Positions 16,249-24,630 of a DNA stretch of 61,083 bases are shown piece by piece. The position numbers were made by a program, and so were the translations under genes. Position 1 is the first letter of the stretch, and each line of letters starts with the position of its first letter. The notes beneath the pieces were generated by a model. The model made no database searches and was not told the DNA's origin. It saw nothing but the letters and a program-made list of their open reading frames with translations. The DNA is from an uncultured Neomegalonema sp. (lineage in GTDB: Bacteria; Pseudomonadota; Alphaproteobacteria; Rhodobacterales; Rhodobacteraceae), in NCBI GenBank assembly GCA_937922185.1, contig CAKZUT010000115.1:1-61083 (forward strand), written 5' to 3'.

Positions 16249-17187
16249 ATGGCCGAGCAGGGCATCACCCACGCCGCCGATGACGACCCGCGCAACGCCG
16301 ATGTGCTGATCTATGTCGATGGGGATCTCGCCCATCGCGATGCGGCCAGGGTCTCGGTTTTCGACAGCGGCTTCATGCTGGGTGACGGCGTGTGGGAGGG
16401 CCTGCGCCTTTATAACGGGCGCTGGGCCTTTCTCGATGCCCATCTCGACCGCCTGTTCGAGGCGGCCAAGGCCATCGATCTCGATATCGGCATGGACAGG
16501 GCAGGGGTGATCGACGCGCTGGAACGTACCCGCCACGCCAATGGCATGACCGGGAACGCCCATGCCCGCCTGATGATCACGCGCGGGAAGAAGGCCAGGC
16601 CCTTCCAGCATCCCAATCTCTCGCGCTTCGGCCCCACCATGGTCATTATCATGGAGCACTCGACCCCCGTGGCGGCGCTGGCTGACCGGGGCGTACGCCT
16701 TGCCACGGTGCCGCAGATACGCGGGATGCCCATGGCGCAGGACGCCAAGCTGAACTCCCATTCCAAGCTTAACTGCGTGCTGGCGGCGGTGCAGGCCGAG
16801 AAGGCGGGGGCGGATGAGGGCCTGATGCTCGATCCCCACGGCTTTGTGAATACTACGAATTCATGCAATTTCTTCATTGTCCGCAAGGGCGAGGTTTGGA
16901 CCAGTACAGGCGATTATTGCATGAATGGCGTCACCCGCGCGAATATCGTGCGCCTGTGCCGCGATGACGACATCCCCGTCTTCGAGCGCAACTATTCGCT
17001 GGTCGATACCTACGGTGCCGATGAGGCGTTCATGACCGGCAGCTTCGGCGGTGTGACGCCGGTGGCCGAGATCGACGGGCGCAGGATGGGCGGGGACTTC
17101 CCCGGCCCCCTGACCCTGCGGCTGCGCGCGCTGTACAGGGCGCTGGTGCAGGCGGATACGACGATGGCGCAGGCCACCGACCGGTAA
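16249..17187 (+). CDS. Class IV (branched-chain/D-amino-acid type) PLP aminotransferase
   Basis: A 312-residue fold-type IV aminotransferase. VFDSGFMLGDGVWEGLRLY near the N-terminus, LMITRGKKARP, the SHSKLNCVLAAVQAE segment with the candidate PLP lysine, and GFVNTTNSCNFFIVRKG with EAFMTGSFGGVTPV near the end match the family. Members include branched-chain aminotransferase, D-amino-acid aminotransferase and aminodeoxychorismate lyase; the sequence alone does not settle which. I preferred the second Met because GAGGA lies upstream of it. Confidence 0.9.
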   Translation: MAEQGITHAADDDPRNADVLIYVDGDLAHRDAARVSVFDSGFMLGDGVWEGLRLYNGRWAFLDAHLDRLFEAAKAIDLDIGMDRAGVIDALERTRHANGMTGNAHARLMITRGKKARPFQHPNLSRFGPTMVIIMEHSTPVAALADRGVRLATVPQIRGMPMAQDAKLNSHSKLNCVLAAVQAEKAGADEGLMLDPHGFVNTTNSCNFFIVRKGEVWTSTGDYCMNGVTRANIVRLCRDDDIPVFERNYSLVDTYGADEAFMTGSFGGVTPVAEIDGRRMGGDFPGPLTLRLRALYRALVQADTTMAQATDR

Positions 17188-17291
17188 AGTCCGGGGCCGG
17201 GCGTATCACTGTCTGTTTACCGATAACGCGATATTAACCGGGGTCATCGACGGTCTTGACTGTCAAGATCAGCAAAGACCCGGAACGCGCC

Positions 17292-17831
17292 ATGACATCG
17301 GACCTTTATACTTATGACGGTTGCTCGCTTGCTGCGGAATTGAGTTATCTCGCGAATGATACGTATTCGTCCTGTGCTGTCATCTGCGACATGGAGCACA
17401 AATCGGCCCCGATCATTCTGGCGACCCGCGAATTCTATCGCGTGACCGGGTATCGTCGGAACGAGGTCATCGGACAGAACTGCCGCTTTCTTCAGGGCCG
17501 GAATACGGACCCGAGAGACGTGGAGGAAATCCGCGATGCGATTGCGGAGCGGCGGCAGGTCAGCCTCGAAATCCTGAATTACACGAAATCGGGTACGGAG
17601 ATGCTCAACTCGCTGTATATGGCCCCCTGTTTCAACGACAGCGGCAAGATGGTGCGATATCTGGCCTATCAGACCTTCTGCATGAAGGAAGCGCGGGAGG
17701 ACGATGCGCCCTATCGGGTCATCCTTCCGCGTTCGGGGTGCCGGGTGTCCCTGCAACGGTACAGCAAGGGCGAGTTCCATGCCGGATACCGGACTGCCCC
17801 GGCGATGCCGGAGCATGATCTGAGCCGGTAA
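17292..17831 (+). CDS. Short LOV-domain blue-light photoreceptor protein
   Basis: A 179-residue protein that is essentially one PAS/LOV domain. The flavin-adduct motif is canonical (GQNCRFLQGRNTD). Other chromophore positions look intact: the ILNYTKSGTEMLNSLYMAP strand with its Asn residues, and the Gln in YLAYQTF that senses flavin protonation. LOV proteins bind FMN and form a reversible Cys adduct in blue light. There is no kinase, GGDEF or DNA-binding output, so this is a short LOV protein with N- and C-terminal extensions. The track start is a TTG; the ATG at 17292 is preferred. A hairpin follows the gene, indicating a monocistronic unit. Confidence 0.9.
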   Translation: MTSDLYTYDGCSLAAELSYLANDTYSSCAVICDMEHKSAPIILATREFYRVTGYRRNEVIGQNCRFLQGRNTDPRDVEEIRDAIAERRQVSLEILNYTKSGTEMLNSLYMAPCFNDSGKMVRYLAYQTFCMKEAREDDAPYRVILPRSGCRVSLQRYSKGEFHAGYRTAPAMPEHDLSR

Positions 17832-17843
17832 GCGAGGATCGCC

Positions 17844-17867
17844 GCGCAGGGAATTTTTCCGCTGCGC
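17844..17867 (+). terminator. Terminator-like hairpin after the LOV gene
   Basis: GCGCAG pairs with CTGCGC and an inner GGAA pairs with TTCC around a TTT loop, with one bulged G. It starts 13 nt after the LOV stop codon. There is no clear T-run after it, so it is a likely rather than certain terminator. Confidence 0.55.
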
Positions 17868-18019
17868 CGGACCTGATTGTCCGTGTGAAGCGACGGAGCC
17901 TGCGTGTTTTCCGGGAAAGCGTGTTGTGTTCAGGTCGGATCGCGCGTTCGGAACAGTCCGCCCGGTCGGTCGGCCAATTCCGCTTGTCCCCGCCTTCCGG
18001 GCCGGTCTATCTACCCGGC

Positions 18020-19549
18020 ATGAACACACGATCCGATTATGCCGCGAACCACCTCGCCCGCGCCCTGCGTGCCGGGTCCGTCGGGCGCGATGACGCGCTG
18101 TGCCTCGATCTGCATGACCGGGGCGTGACGCTGGATTTCGGGACGGTCTTCGCCATGGCCGAACGCTATGCGAACGCCCTTGTCGCGCAGGGGGTGGCGC
18201 CCGGTGACCGGGTGATGGTGCAGGCGGAGAAATCGGTGGAGGTGCTGGCCGTCTATCTGGGCACTGTGCTGGCGGGCGCGGCCTTCGTGCCGCTCAATAC
18301 GGCCTATACCGCCCGCGAACTGGAGCATTTCATAACGGATGCGGAACCGGCCCTTGTCGTCTGTGACCCGGCGGGGGAGGAGACGGTGCGCGGCCTTGCG
18401 ACGGGGGCGGTGCTGACCGTTGCCGCCGACGGCACGGGTACGCTGGCCGAGGCGGTGGCGCGCGCGGCGGAGGGGTTCGACGCCGTTCCCCGCGCGGCGG
18501 ATGACCTTGCCTGCATCCTCTACACCTCCGGCACCACGGGTCGGTCGAAGGGGGCCATGCTGACCCATGCCAATCTCGCCTCCAATGCCGAAACGCTGAG
18601 CGATTACTGGCGCTTTACCCGTGACGACGTACTGATCCATGCCCTGCCGATCTTTCATGCCCATGGTCTTTTCGTCGCCGCGAACGTGTCGCTGAACGCG
18701 GGCAATGCGATGATCTTTCTGCCGAAATTCGATCCCGATACGATCCTGTCGCTCATGCCCCGCGCCACGTCGATGATGGGGGTGCCGACCTTCTATACCC
18801 GCCTGCTGGCCCGACCCGGCCTGAAGGAGGCAAGCGCCGCCATGCGCCTCTTCGTCTCCGGTTCCGCGCCCCTGCTGGCCGAGACGCACCGGGCATGGAC
18901 CGCCGCCACGGGCCATAACATTCTCGAACGCTATGGCATGACCGAAACGGCGATGAACACCTCCAACCCCTATGACGGCGAGCGTCGCCCCGGCACCGTC
19001 GGCTTTGCGCTGCCCGATATCGAGATCCGCGTGACCGATCCCGAAACCGGCGCGGCGCTCGGAGCGGATGAAATCGGCGGGATCGAGGTGCGCGGTCCGA
19101 ATGTCTTCACGGGATACTGGCGGATGCCGGAGAAGACGGCGGAGGAGTTCCGCGCCGACGGATTCTTCATCACCGGCGATCTGGGCACGATCAGCGAGGA
19201 CGGCTATGTCACCATCGTGGGCCGGTCAAAGGATCTGATCATCTCTGGCGGCTATAATATCTATCCGAAGGAAATCGAGGGTCTGATCGATGATCTGCCC
19301 GGTGTGATCGAATCCGCCGTCTTCGGCGTTCCGCATCCCGATTTCGGTGAGGGCGTGGTCGCGGCGGTGGTGTCCGGTCCCGATGGTTCCGTGCAGGGAG
19401 AGGCGATCAGGGCGGCCCTGTCGGACCAACTCGCGAAGTTCAAGCAGCCCAAGGCCGTCGTGATCCTCGATGACCTGCCCCGCAATACCATGGGCAAGGT
19501 GCAGAAGAATGTCCTGCGCGAAACCTATGCGGATATCCTGTCGGGCTGA
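18020..19549 (+). CDS. matB: Malonyl-CoA synthetase-like AMP-dependent CoA ligase
   Basis: A 509-residue acyl-adenylate-forming enzyme. The AMP-binding P-loop reads ILYTSGTTGRSKGAM; ERYGMTETAMNTSNPYDGER is the stretch characteristic of malonyl-CoA synthetase (MatB/ACSF3 type); the C-terminal GRSKDLIISGGYNIYPKEIE and the Lys of NTMGKVQKN complete the family signature. It would activate malonate, or a methylmalonate-like acid, to its CoA ester with ATP. The track extends 45 codons further upstream without support; the ATG at 18020 fits the usual N-terminus. No malonate transporter or decarboxylase gene is adjacent. Confidence 0.88.
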   Translation: MNTRSDYAANHLARALRAGSVGRDDALCLDLHDRGVTLDFGTVFAMAERYANALVAQGVAPGDRVMVQAEKSVEVLAVYLGTVLAGAAFVPLNTAYTARELEHFITDAEPALVVCDPAGEETVRGLATGAVLTVAADGTGTLAEAVARAAEGFDAVPRAADDLACILYTSGTTGRSKGAMLTHANLASNAETLSDYWRFTRDDVLIHALPIFHAHGLFVAANVSLNAGNAMIFLPKFDPDTILSLMPRATSMMGVPTFYTRLLARPGLKEASAAMRLFVSGSAPLLAETHRAWTAATGHNILERYGMTETAMNTSNPYDGERRPGTVGFALPDIEIRVTDPETGAALGADEIGGIEVRGPNVFTGYWRMPEKTAEEFRADGFFITGDLGTISEDGYVTIVGRSKDLIISGGYNIYPKEIEGLIDDLPGVIESAVFGVPHPDFGEGVVAAVVSGPDGSVQGEAIRAALSDQLAKFKQPKAVVILDDLPRNTMGKVQKNVLRETYADILSG

Positions 19550-19569
19550 AGCGCCGAGGACCGTTTCGC

Positions 19570-19579
19570 GGGGGGGGGG
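19570..19579. repeat. Run of ten G residues in an intergenic region
   Basis: A G10 tract 20 bp after the ligase stop codon, within the 264-bp gap before the next gene. Nearby are short G/C inverted repeats (CCCC-AAAT-GGGG and CCGGG...CCCGG). Such tracts are prone to length change, but this one is not inside a reading frame. The rest of the gap shows no gene. Confidence 0.7.
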
Positions 19580-19813
19580 CGGCCCCAAATGGGGACCGGG
19601 GTAGGGAACCCGGCCCCCGATACTGACACGCCCGATGTGGTTGGCTGGGTGTGGATCGGACATGCCGCTCACGGAAGGCTTGCCGCCGCGAACAGGGGTG
19701 TCACGGGGCAGGGGTCGCTTTCCGTCGAATTTTTTTCATCGCACGGGCGATGGGACGCGAAGAGTGCGCCGCTATTCCCGTTGTTTTAACGCTCCGCGCC
19801 CTATCGTGATGCC

Positions 19814-21316
19814 ATGCGAGGGCACTTTCGATACGCGATTTCCATGATTCTCAGCCTCGTGGCCGCGTTCGTCGTGCTGTGGGGCGGAGTGGCCCGTGCG
19901 GAGCCGGAGGGGCGCGAGGCACTCAGGAACGGGGCCGACGTGTCATGGCGGATCGAGCCTTACAGCGATGGTTCCCGTCTCGGCCTGTCTGTTCCTGCCT
20001 TCGCGCAATGGAGGCCGGACGGCTTTGAGGAGCCGATGACCATCGAGATGCGAAGCGATGCGCTTGCGATGATCGATGCGTGGGAACTGGCCATTCATCG
20101 CCTCGGTGATACGGATTTCAGTCGCCCGCTGCGCCGGTTCCGGGGAACAGCGCGCACGCTGCACCGCCCGCTGCAATGGTCGGGGGAAACCGGCGACGGA
20201 CCGGCCCTGCGCCCCGGTGAAACCGTGGTCACGCGCCTGAGCGTTCGGGACGTGTCCGGCAATATCGACCGCAGCGCGCCGCAGAATACGCTGATCGCGC
20301 GCTACATCATGCGGGCCGAGCGTCGCAAGATCGCCGTCACGGATGCCGACCGGGCCAGCCTGCTGGATATCGGTACCGCCCCGCTGCCCCGCCGGATTCC
20401 CGTGCGGGGCCACCCTGTCGATCTGTTGCTGGAAAACTGGGACGAGAGCGACGCGCCCCATGCCTCCGGTGTGCCCCTGCGGCGCTCCGCCGATGCGTGG
20501 GTGCTCAACCAGTTCATGCCGACGGGGGACCACAGTATCGTCATCCAGTCCACCCGCCCCATCATCGGCGGTGTGCGCGCGGTGCCGGTGGGGGTCGTGC
20601 CGGTATCGGCCCCGCCTGACCTGCCGCTCGTCGCGGGGGTGAAGGGAACCGGCAAGCTGGAGCGCGAACCGACCGAACAGGAGGCCCCGTCCGGTTTCGA
20701 GATGGAAGGGGTCGTCTCCGGCAGGGGGGCGATCTCGCGTGTTCTGACGAACCGGGAAGGGGCGGAGGACCGGCTGGCCTTTGCGCTGATCGATGTGGAT
20801 CGGCCCGTGGCACTGGTCAAGGACGCGCGCAAGCGGCGGTCCCTGTTGATGTCCTACGATGCCGGGACGGTGGCCTGGCCGGGGTCGGGGCGGTCACAGG
20901 CATCCCTGCGCGATCCCGCAGACCCGGCGACCCGGCGCATCACGCTGACCTTCGCGATCCCCGCGCGGCCCGAACTGGTGCTGCCCCATACGGATGTATC
21001 CGATATCACGCTTTCCGTCCGGGGCGAGGGCAGGGCGCTCAGGGCGTTCCGCGATTATTTTCCCAATACCGCCGAAGGGCGGCTGCTTCTGTCGGGAACC
21101 GTGCTCACGCGGCTGGGGCAGATGCCGGATGCCGTTCTCGATGTGGGATATGATGTCCCGAAATTTGCCCCCTCGGTGCCGGTGGTCGGAACGATCCGCG
21201 AGGGCGGCGGGGGGGCCGACACCCGCTGGAACGATATCGAGGGCGGACCCTCTGTCGTCTCGTCCGGTGCCCGGAAGGATGGGCTGATAGAGCGATTTCT
21301 GAGCCTGTTCTTCTGA
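19814..21316 (+). CDS. Large exported protein of unknown function
   Basis: A 500-residue protein with an N-terminal signal (MILSLVAAFVVLWGGVARAEP). The mature part is beta-rich and without obvious catalytic motif: FSRPLRRFRGTARTLHRPLQWSG, GETVVTRLSVRDVSGNIDRS and ITLSVRGEGRALRAF have the alternating pattern of extracellular beta domains, and the chain ends in FLSLFF. I recognise no family. It precedes the XpaC-TelA genes on the same strand, but a promoter-like sequence lies between them, so it may be a neighbour and not a member. The start could also be the internal Met at residue 11. Confidence 0.75.
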   Translation: MRGHFRYAISMILSLVAAFVVLWGGVARAEPEGREALRNGADVSWRIEPYSDGSRLGLSVPAFAQWRPDGFEEPMTIEMRSDALAMIDAWELAIHRLGDTDFSRPLRRFRGTARTLHRPLQWSGETGDGPALRPGETVVTRLSVRDVSGNIDRSAPQNTLIARYIMRAERRKIAVTDADRASLLDIGTAPLPRRIPVRGHPVDLLLENWDESDAPHASGVPLRRSADAWVLNQFMPTGDHSIVIQSTRPIIGGVRAVPVGVVPVSAPPDLPLVAGVKGTGKLEREPTEQEAPSGFEMEGVVSGRGAISRVLTNREGAEDRLAFALIDVDRPVALVKDARKRRSLLMSYDAGTVAWPGSGRSQASLRDPADPATRRITLTFAIPARPELVLPHTDVSDITLSVRGEGRALRAFRDYFPNTAEGRLLLSGTVLTRLGQMPDAVLDVGYDVPKFAPSVPVVGTIREGGGGADTRWNDIEGGPSVVSSGARKDGLIERFLSLFF

Positions 21317-21342
21317 ATTTCCCCGTTGATCGTGCAACGGTT

Positions 21343-21371
21343 TTGACCGATGGGCCGACCATGGCGTATGA
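21343..21371 (+). promoter_or_regulatory. Candidate sigma-70-type promoter of the XpaC-TelA cluster
   Basis: TTGACC, a 17-bp spacer and GTATGA form a plausible -35/-10 pair, 72 bp before the small ORF and about 190 bp before the XpaC-like gene. It follows closely the end of the large exported protein gene. Assigned by eye only. Confidence 0.45.
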
Positions 21372-21442
21372 GAGGTTCTGAAGATCGAACCGCCCCCTCG
21401 GGGAGCGGTGTCTCGGGCCAGATCATCGGGAAAGACCGTCAG

Positions 21443-21535
21443 ATGAGTCCACGATTCCTGCGTACCCTCGCCTTCATCGTCCTGATCGGCATCGTATTCG
21501 CCGCATCCTGTGCTACATTCGCACAGGTGGGCTGA
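21443..21535 (+). CDS. Possible 30-residue single-span membrane peptide
   Basis: The ORF track has a longer frame; the plausible part is the 30-residue MSPRFLRTLAFIVLIGIVFA... which is a positively charged start followed by one hydrophobic helix and a short tail with one Cys (AASCATFAQVG). It lies 29 bp before the XpaC-like gene on the same strand. Small membrane peptides are common beside stress genes, but no homologue is recognised, and chance cannot be excluded. Confidence 0.4.
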   Translation: MSPRFLRTLAFIVLIGIVFAASCATFAQVG

Positions 21536-21564
21536 ACGATGTTCGAACGGGAGGACGCCGCGCG

Positions 21565-22506
21565 ATGACGGGCGATGCCGACGGCAAGAAGGAATACACG
21601 CCGAATTCCGCGAGTCGGTTCGGCGGGGCCGGTGCGGGCCGGGACGGAGCAGACCGATTCAAGAGCGCCCTGCGGCTGGATGATCGCGGAAAGCGGCGCT
21701 CGCGGTTTCGCAAGCGGACGCTTGGGCTGCTGCTTGCGGCCTCTCCCCTGCTGTTTGCCGCGATCAGGTCGCTGATGACCGGCAATGCCATCGGCATGGG
21801 CACGAATATCGGCCTTTTCGCGCTGTTCGCCTTCTCGGTCTTCCTGATTCGGGAAGGGGGCGAGGCGGAAGCGGCCTATGTGGACCGCACCTATGCCTCG
21901 CCGCCGCGCCTGCCCCGCAAGCTGCTCGGGTCGCTGGTGCTGGGCGGGGCGACCGTGCTGACGGGGCTGTTCGGCTGGGATATCGGCATGATCCAGTCGC
22001 TGGGCCTTGGGGTGCTGGCGGCGGGGGCGTCCCTGATGACCTTCGGTATCGACCCGATGCGGGCGAAGGGCGAGGTGTCGCTGTCCGGTGTCACGCCGCA
22101 GATGGTGGAGGAGGCGATTTCGGAGGCCGAGACGCGGATCGAGGGGATCGAGCGCGCCGCCGCCGATATCGTGGACCGCCCCCTGCGCGATCGCCTGTCG
22201 AAGATCACGGCGCGGGGGCGCGATATCCTCGCCCGGATCGAGGAAGACCCGTCCGACCTGCGCCGCGCCCGTAAGTTCCTGAAAGTCTATCTCGAAGGGG
22301 CGCTGGAGGCGACACGCAAATATGCGCGCAGCCAGCACGATCTCGCTGACAGCGAGATGTACCTGAAATTCCGCAGCCTGCTCGACGACATGCAGGCGAC
22401 CTTCGACCAGCAGCATCAGAAATTGCTGACGAATGACCGGATCGATCTGGATGTCGAAATCGATGTCCTCGCTGAACGCTTGAACAGAGAGGCCGTGCTG
22501 CAATAG
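21565..22506 (+). CDS. XpaC-like membrane protein (5-bromo-4-chloroindolyl phosphate hydrolysis family)
   Basis: A 313-residue protein. After a charged N-terminus there are four hydrophobic segments (LGLLLAASPLLFAAI, IGLFALFAFSVFLI, LLGSLVLGGATVLTGLF, SLGLGVLAAGASLMTF), then a long helical cytoplasmic domain (EEAISEAETRIEGIERAAADI to ADSEMYLKFRSLLDDMQATF). This matches XpaC-family proteins, which are commonly encoded next to TelA, as here: the TelA gene follows after 34 bp. The biochemical function is unknown despite the historical name; the pair is linked to tellurite and cell-envelope stress tolerance. Confidence 0.82.
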   Translation: MTGDADGKKEYTPNSASRFGGAGAGRDGADRFKSALRLDDRGKRRSRFRKRTLGLLLAASPLLFAAIRSLMTGNAIGMGTNIGLFALFAFSVFLIREGGEAEAAYVDRTYASPPRLPRKLLGSLVLGGATVLTGLFGWDIGMIQSLGLGVLAAGASLMTFGIDPMRAKGEVSLSGVTPQMVEEAISEAETRIEGIERAAADIVDRPLRDRLSKITARGRDILARIEEDPSDLRRARKFLKVYLEGALEATRKYARSQHDLADSEMYLKFRSLLDDMQATFDQQHQKLLTNDRIDLDVEIDVLAERLNREAVLQ

Positions 22507-22540
22507 CTTGGCACTGACCTAAAAAGAGACAGGGACCGTC

Positions 22541-23752
22541 ATGGCCGTTGAACAGACCGAGGCACTGCGGAACAGAACCGCGCTGGCAATCCGCGAAGCC
22601 GAGGATATCATCACGATCACGCCGCCGCCCCCGGCGCAGGAACTGATCACGCTTCAGAGCGCCGATCCGAATGCCGTGGCCGCGATCCGGGCGCGGATGG
22701 GCGAAATCGACCTGTCCAATACCCAGACAATCATCAAGTTCGGCTCGAAGGCGCAGGAAGACCTGACCGCGATTTCCGACGAGATGCTCGACGGGGTGCG
22801 GAACAAGGATGTCGGCCCCGCCGGGAATTCCCTGCGGAAAATGGTCACGACCATTCGCGGCTTCGATGTCAGCGAACTGGCCCCCGGCGAGAAGCCCGGT
22901 TTCCTCGCCCGCATGTGGAACTGGATCATGGGCAAATCGGCATCGACCGCCGATTTCGTCGCGCAATACGAGCAGGTGCGCGGCCAGATCGACAATATTC
23001 AGGACGAGTTGCTGACCCATGAGACCAAGCTGCTGAAGGACATCAAGTTCCTCGACAAGCTGTATGATTCGTCGTTGTCCTTCTATGACGAGCTGGCCCT
23101 CTACATCGCCGCCGGTGAGGCCAAGCTCAAGGAACTGGACGAGGTGGAGATTCCGGCCAAGGAACGCTATGTCGCCGAAGCCTCCGAGAATGACGGCGTG
23201 TTGCGGGCGCAGGAATTGCGCGATTTGCGCGCGGCCCGCGATGATCTGGAACGGCGCGTCTATGACCTGAAACTGACCCGGCAGGTGACGATGCAGTCGC
23301 TGCCCTCGATCCGGCTGGTGCAGGAAAACGACAAGAGCCTCGTCAACAAGATCAACTCGACCCTCGTGAACACCGTGCCGCTGTGGCAGACGCAGCTTGC
23401 TCAGGCGGTCACGATCCAGCGGTCGCGCGATGCGGCGGGGACGGTGAGGGATGCGACCGACCTGACCAACGAGTTGCTGACCAAGAATGCCGATAACCTC
23501 CAGATGGCGAACCGCGAGGTACGCGAGCAGATGGAGCGCGGTGTCTTCGACATCAATGCGGTCAAGCAGGCGAACCAGAGCCTGATCGACACGATCAATG
23601 AAAGCCTAGCCATTGCCGATGAGGGCAAGAAACGCCGCGCCGATGCGGAGATCGAACTGGCGCGCATGGAGGAGGAGCTGAAGAAGACCCTTTCCTCCGC
23701 GAAGGCGCGCCGGGACGGGACCGGCGACAATGTCGGCATTTCCGCCGGGTGA
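22541..23752 (+). CDS. TelA-family (toxic anion resistance) protein
   Basis: A 403-residue, almost wholly helical soluble protein typical of TelA/KlaA: RKMVTTIRGFDVSEL, ASTADFVAQYEQVRGQIDNI, then LTRQVTMQSLPSIRLVQENDKSLVNKI and LWQTQLAQAVTIQRSRDA, and a coiled-coil tail (DINAVKQANQSLIDTINESL). TelA proteins are associated with tellurite and other stress resistance, but the mechanism is not established. The gene lies between XpaC-like and DUF2927 genes, and the next gene's GTG overlaps its TGA (GTGA), so the cluster is an operon. Confidence 0.92.
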   Translation: MAVEQTEALRNRTALAIREAEDIITITPPPPAQELITLQSADPNAVAAIRARMGEIDLSNTQTIIKFGSKAQEDLTAISDEMLDGVRNKDVGPAGNSLRKMVTTIRGFDVSELAPGEKPGFLARMWNWIMGKSASTADFVAQYEQVRGQIDNIQDELLTHETKLLKDIKFLDKLYDSSLSFYDELALYIAAGEAKLKELDEVEIPAKERYVAEASENDGVLRAQELRDLRAARDDLERRVYDLKLTRQVTMQSLPSIRLVQENDKSLVNKINSTLVNTVPLWQTQLAQAVTIQRSRDAAGTVRDATDLTNELLTKNADNLQMANREVREQMERGVFDINAVKQANQSLIDTINESLAIADEGKKRRADAEIELARMEEELKKTLSSAKARRDGTGDNVGISAG

Positions 23753-24630
23753 GCGGATATCGCGCATATTCCGCCGCGTTTGCCGTGGCGCTTTCGCTGG
23801 CCGTGACGGCCTGCGGGGGGACGGGGAACCCGTACCCGACGCAGCAGCCCCGCGCGACATCGGTGGGGGTGCTGCCCCCTGACGTGCTGTCGCCGGTCTC
23901 GCGGGAGACTTTGCCCTTCGTCGCGGCGCGCCCCAGGGTCGAGCCTGACTATTCCAACAGCGAAGTCCTGCGTAATTTCCTCTCCATCGCGCTTCAGGCC
24001 GAAGCTGCCGACGAGGTGGGGCCGGATGGCGGCATCGCGATCTCGAAATGGCGCAGCCCGATCCGCTATCGTCTGACGGGCGCGCAGGTTCGGGACAGCG
24101 TTCAGGTCGCGGCCTTCGCGCAGCACCTGGCGTCCCTCACGGGCCTCGATATCCGCGAGGCGCGGGAAGTCGAGCGGTACAATATGGATATCCGCTTCGT
24201 GCCGCGCTCCTATCGCGGGGCCGAGATGCGCGAATTGCTGGGGACGCAGTGGCTGGGGCCACAGGTCGCGCGGCTGGCCTCCAACTGGCGGGATTTTGAG
24301 GCTGACCGCTGTTTCACGCTCACCACCCGCGATCCGCGCTCGGGCGTGACCGGGACCGCGCATATCTATATCAAGGATGAGTTACCCCTCGTGTGGCGCG
24401 AGACCTGTATCATCGAGGAGATGACTCAGAGTCTGGGCCTTCTGAACGATGATTCGCGGGCAAGGCCGTCGATCTTCAATGACGACGGTGCCTATCAGGC
24501 GCTGACGACGCATGACGAGTTGCTGCTGCGTATTCTCTACGATCCGCGCATCCGATCCGGGATGCGGCGTCGGAGCGTGGTGCCGCTGGCAGAACAGGTA
24601 CTCGCTGAACTGCGACCGGAGACGCGCTGA
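23749..24630 (+). CDS. DUF2927 lipoprotein, first of a tandem pair
   Basis: A 293-residue protein with a lipoprotein signal (AFAVALSLAVTAC, lipobox Cys near residue 23). The body matches DUF2927: NFLSIALQAE, ISKWRSPIRYRL, then CIIEEMTQSLGLLNDDSRA and RPSIFNDDGAYQALTTHDE, ending LRILYDPRIRSGM. The spacing of the EEMTQSLGL segment resembles a zinc-protease HExxHxxG motif in which the His residues are replaced. Function unknown. It overlaps TelA by GTGA and is followed by a paralogue through a TGATG overlap. Confidence 0.85.
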   Translation: MSGYRAYSAAFAVALSLAVTACGGTGNPYPTQQPRATSVGVLPPDVLSPVSRETLPFVAARPRVEPDYSNSEVLRNFLSIALQAEAADEVGPDGGIAISKWRSPIRYRLTGAQVRDSVQVAAFAQHLASLTGLDIREAREVERYNMDIRFVPRSYRGAEMRELLGTQWLGPQVARLASNWRDFEADRCFTLTTRDPRSGVTGTAHIYIKDELPLVWRETCIIEEMTQSLGLLNDDSRARPSIFNDDGAYQALTTHDELLLRILYDPRIRSGMRRRSVVPLAEQVLAELRPETR

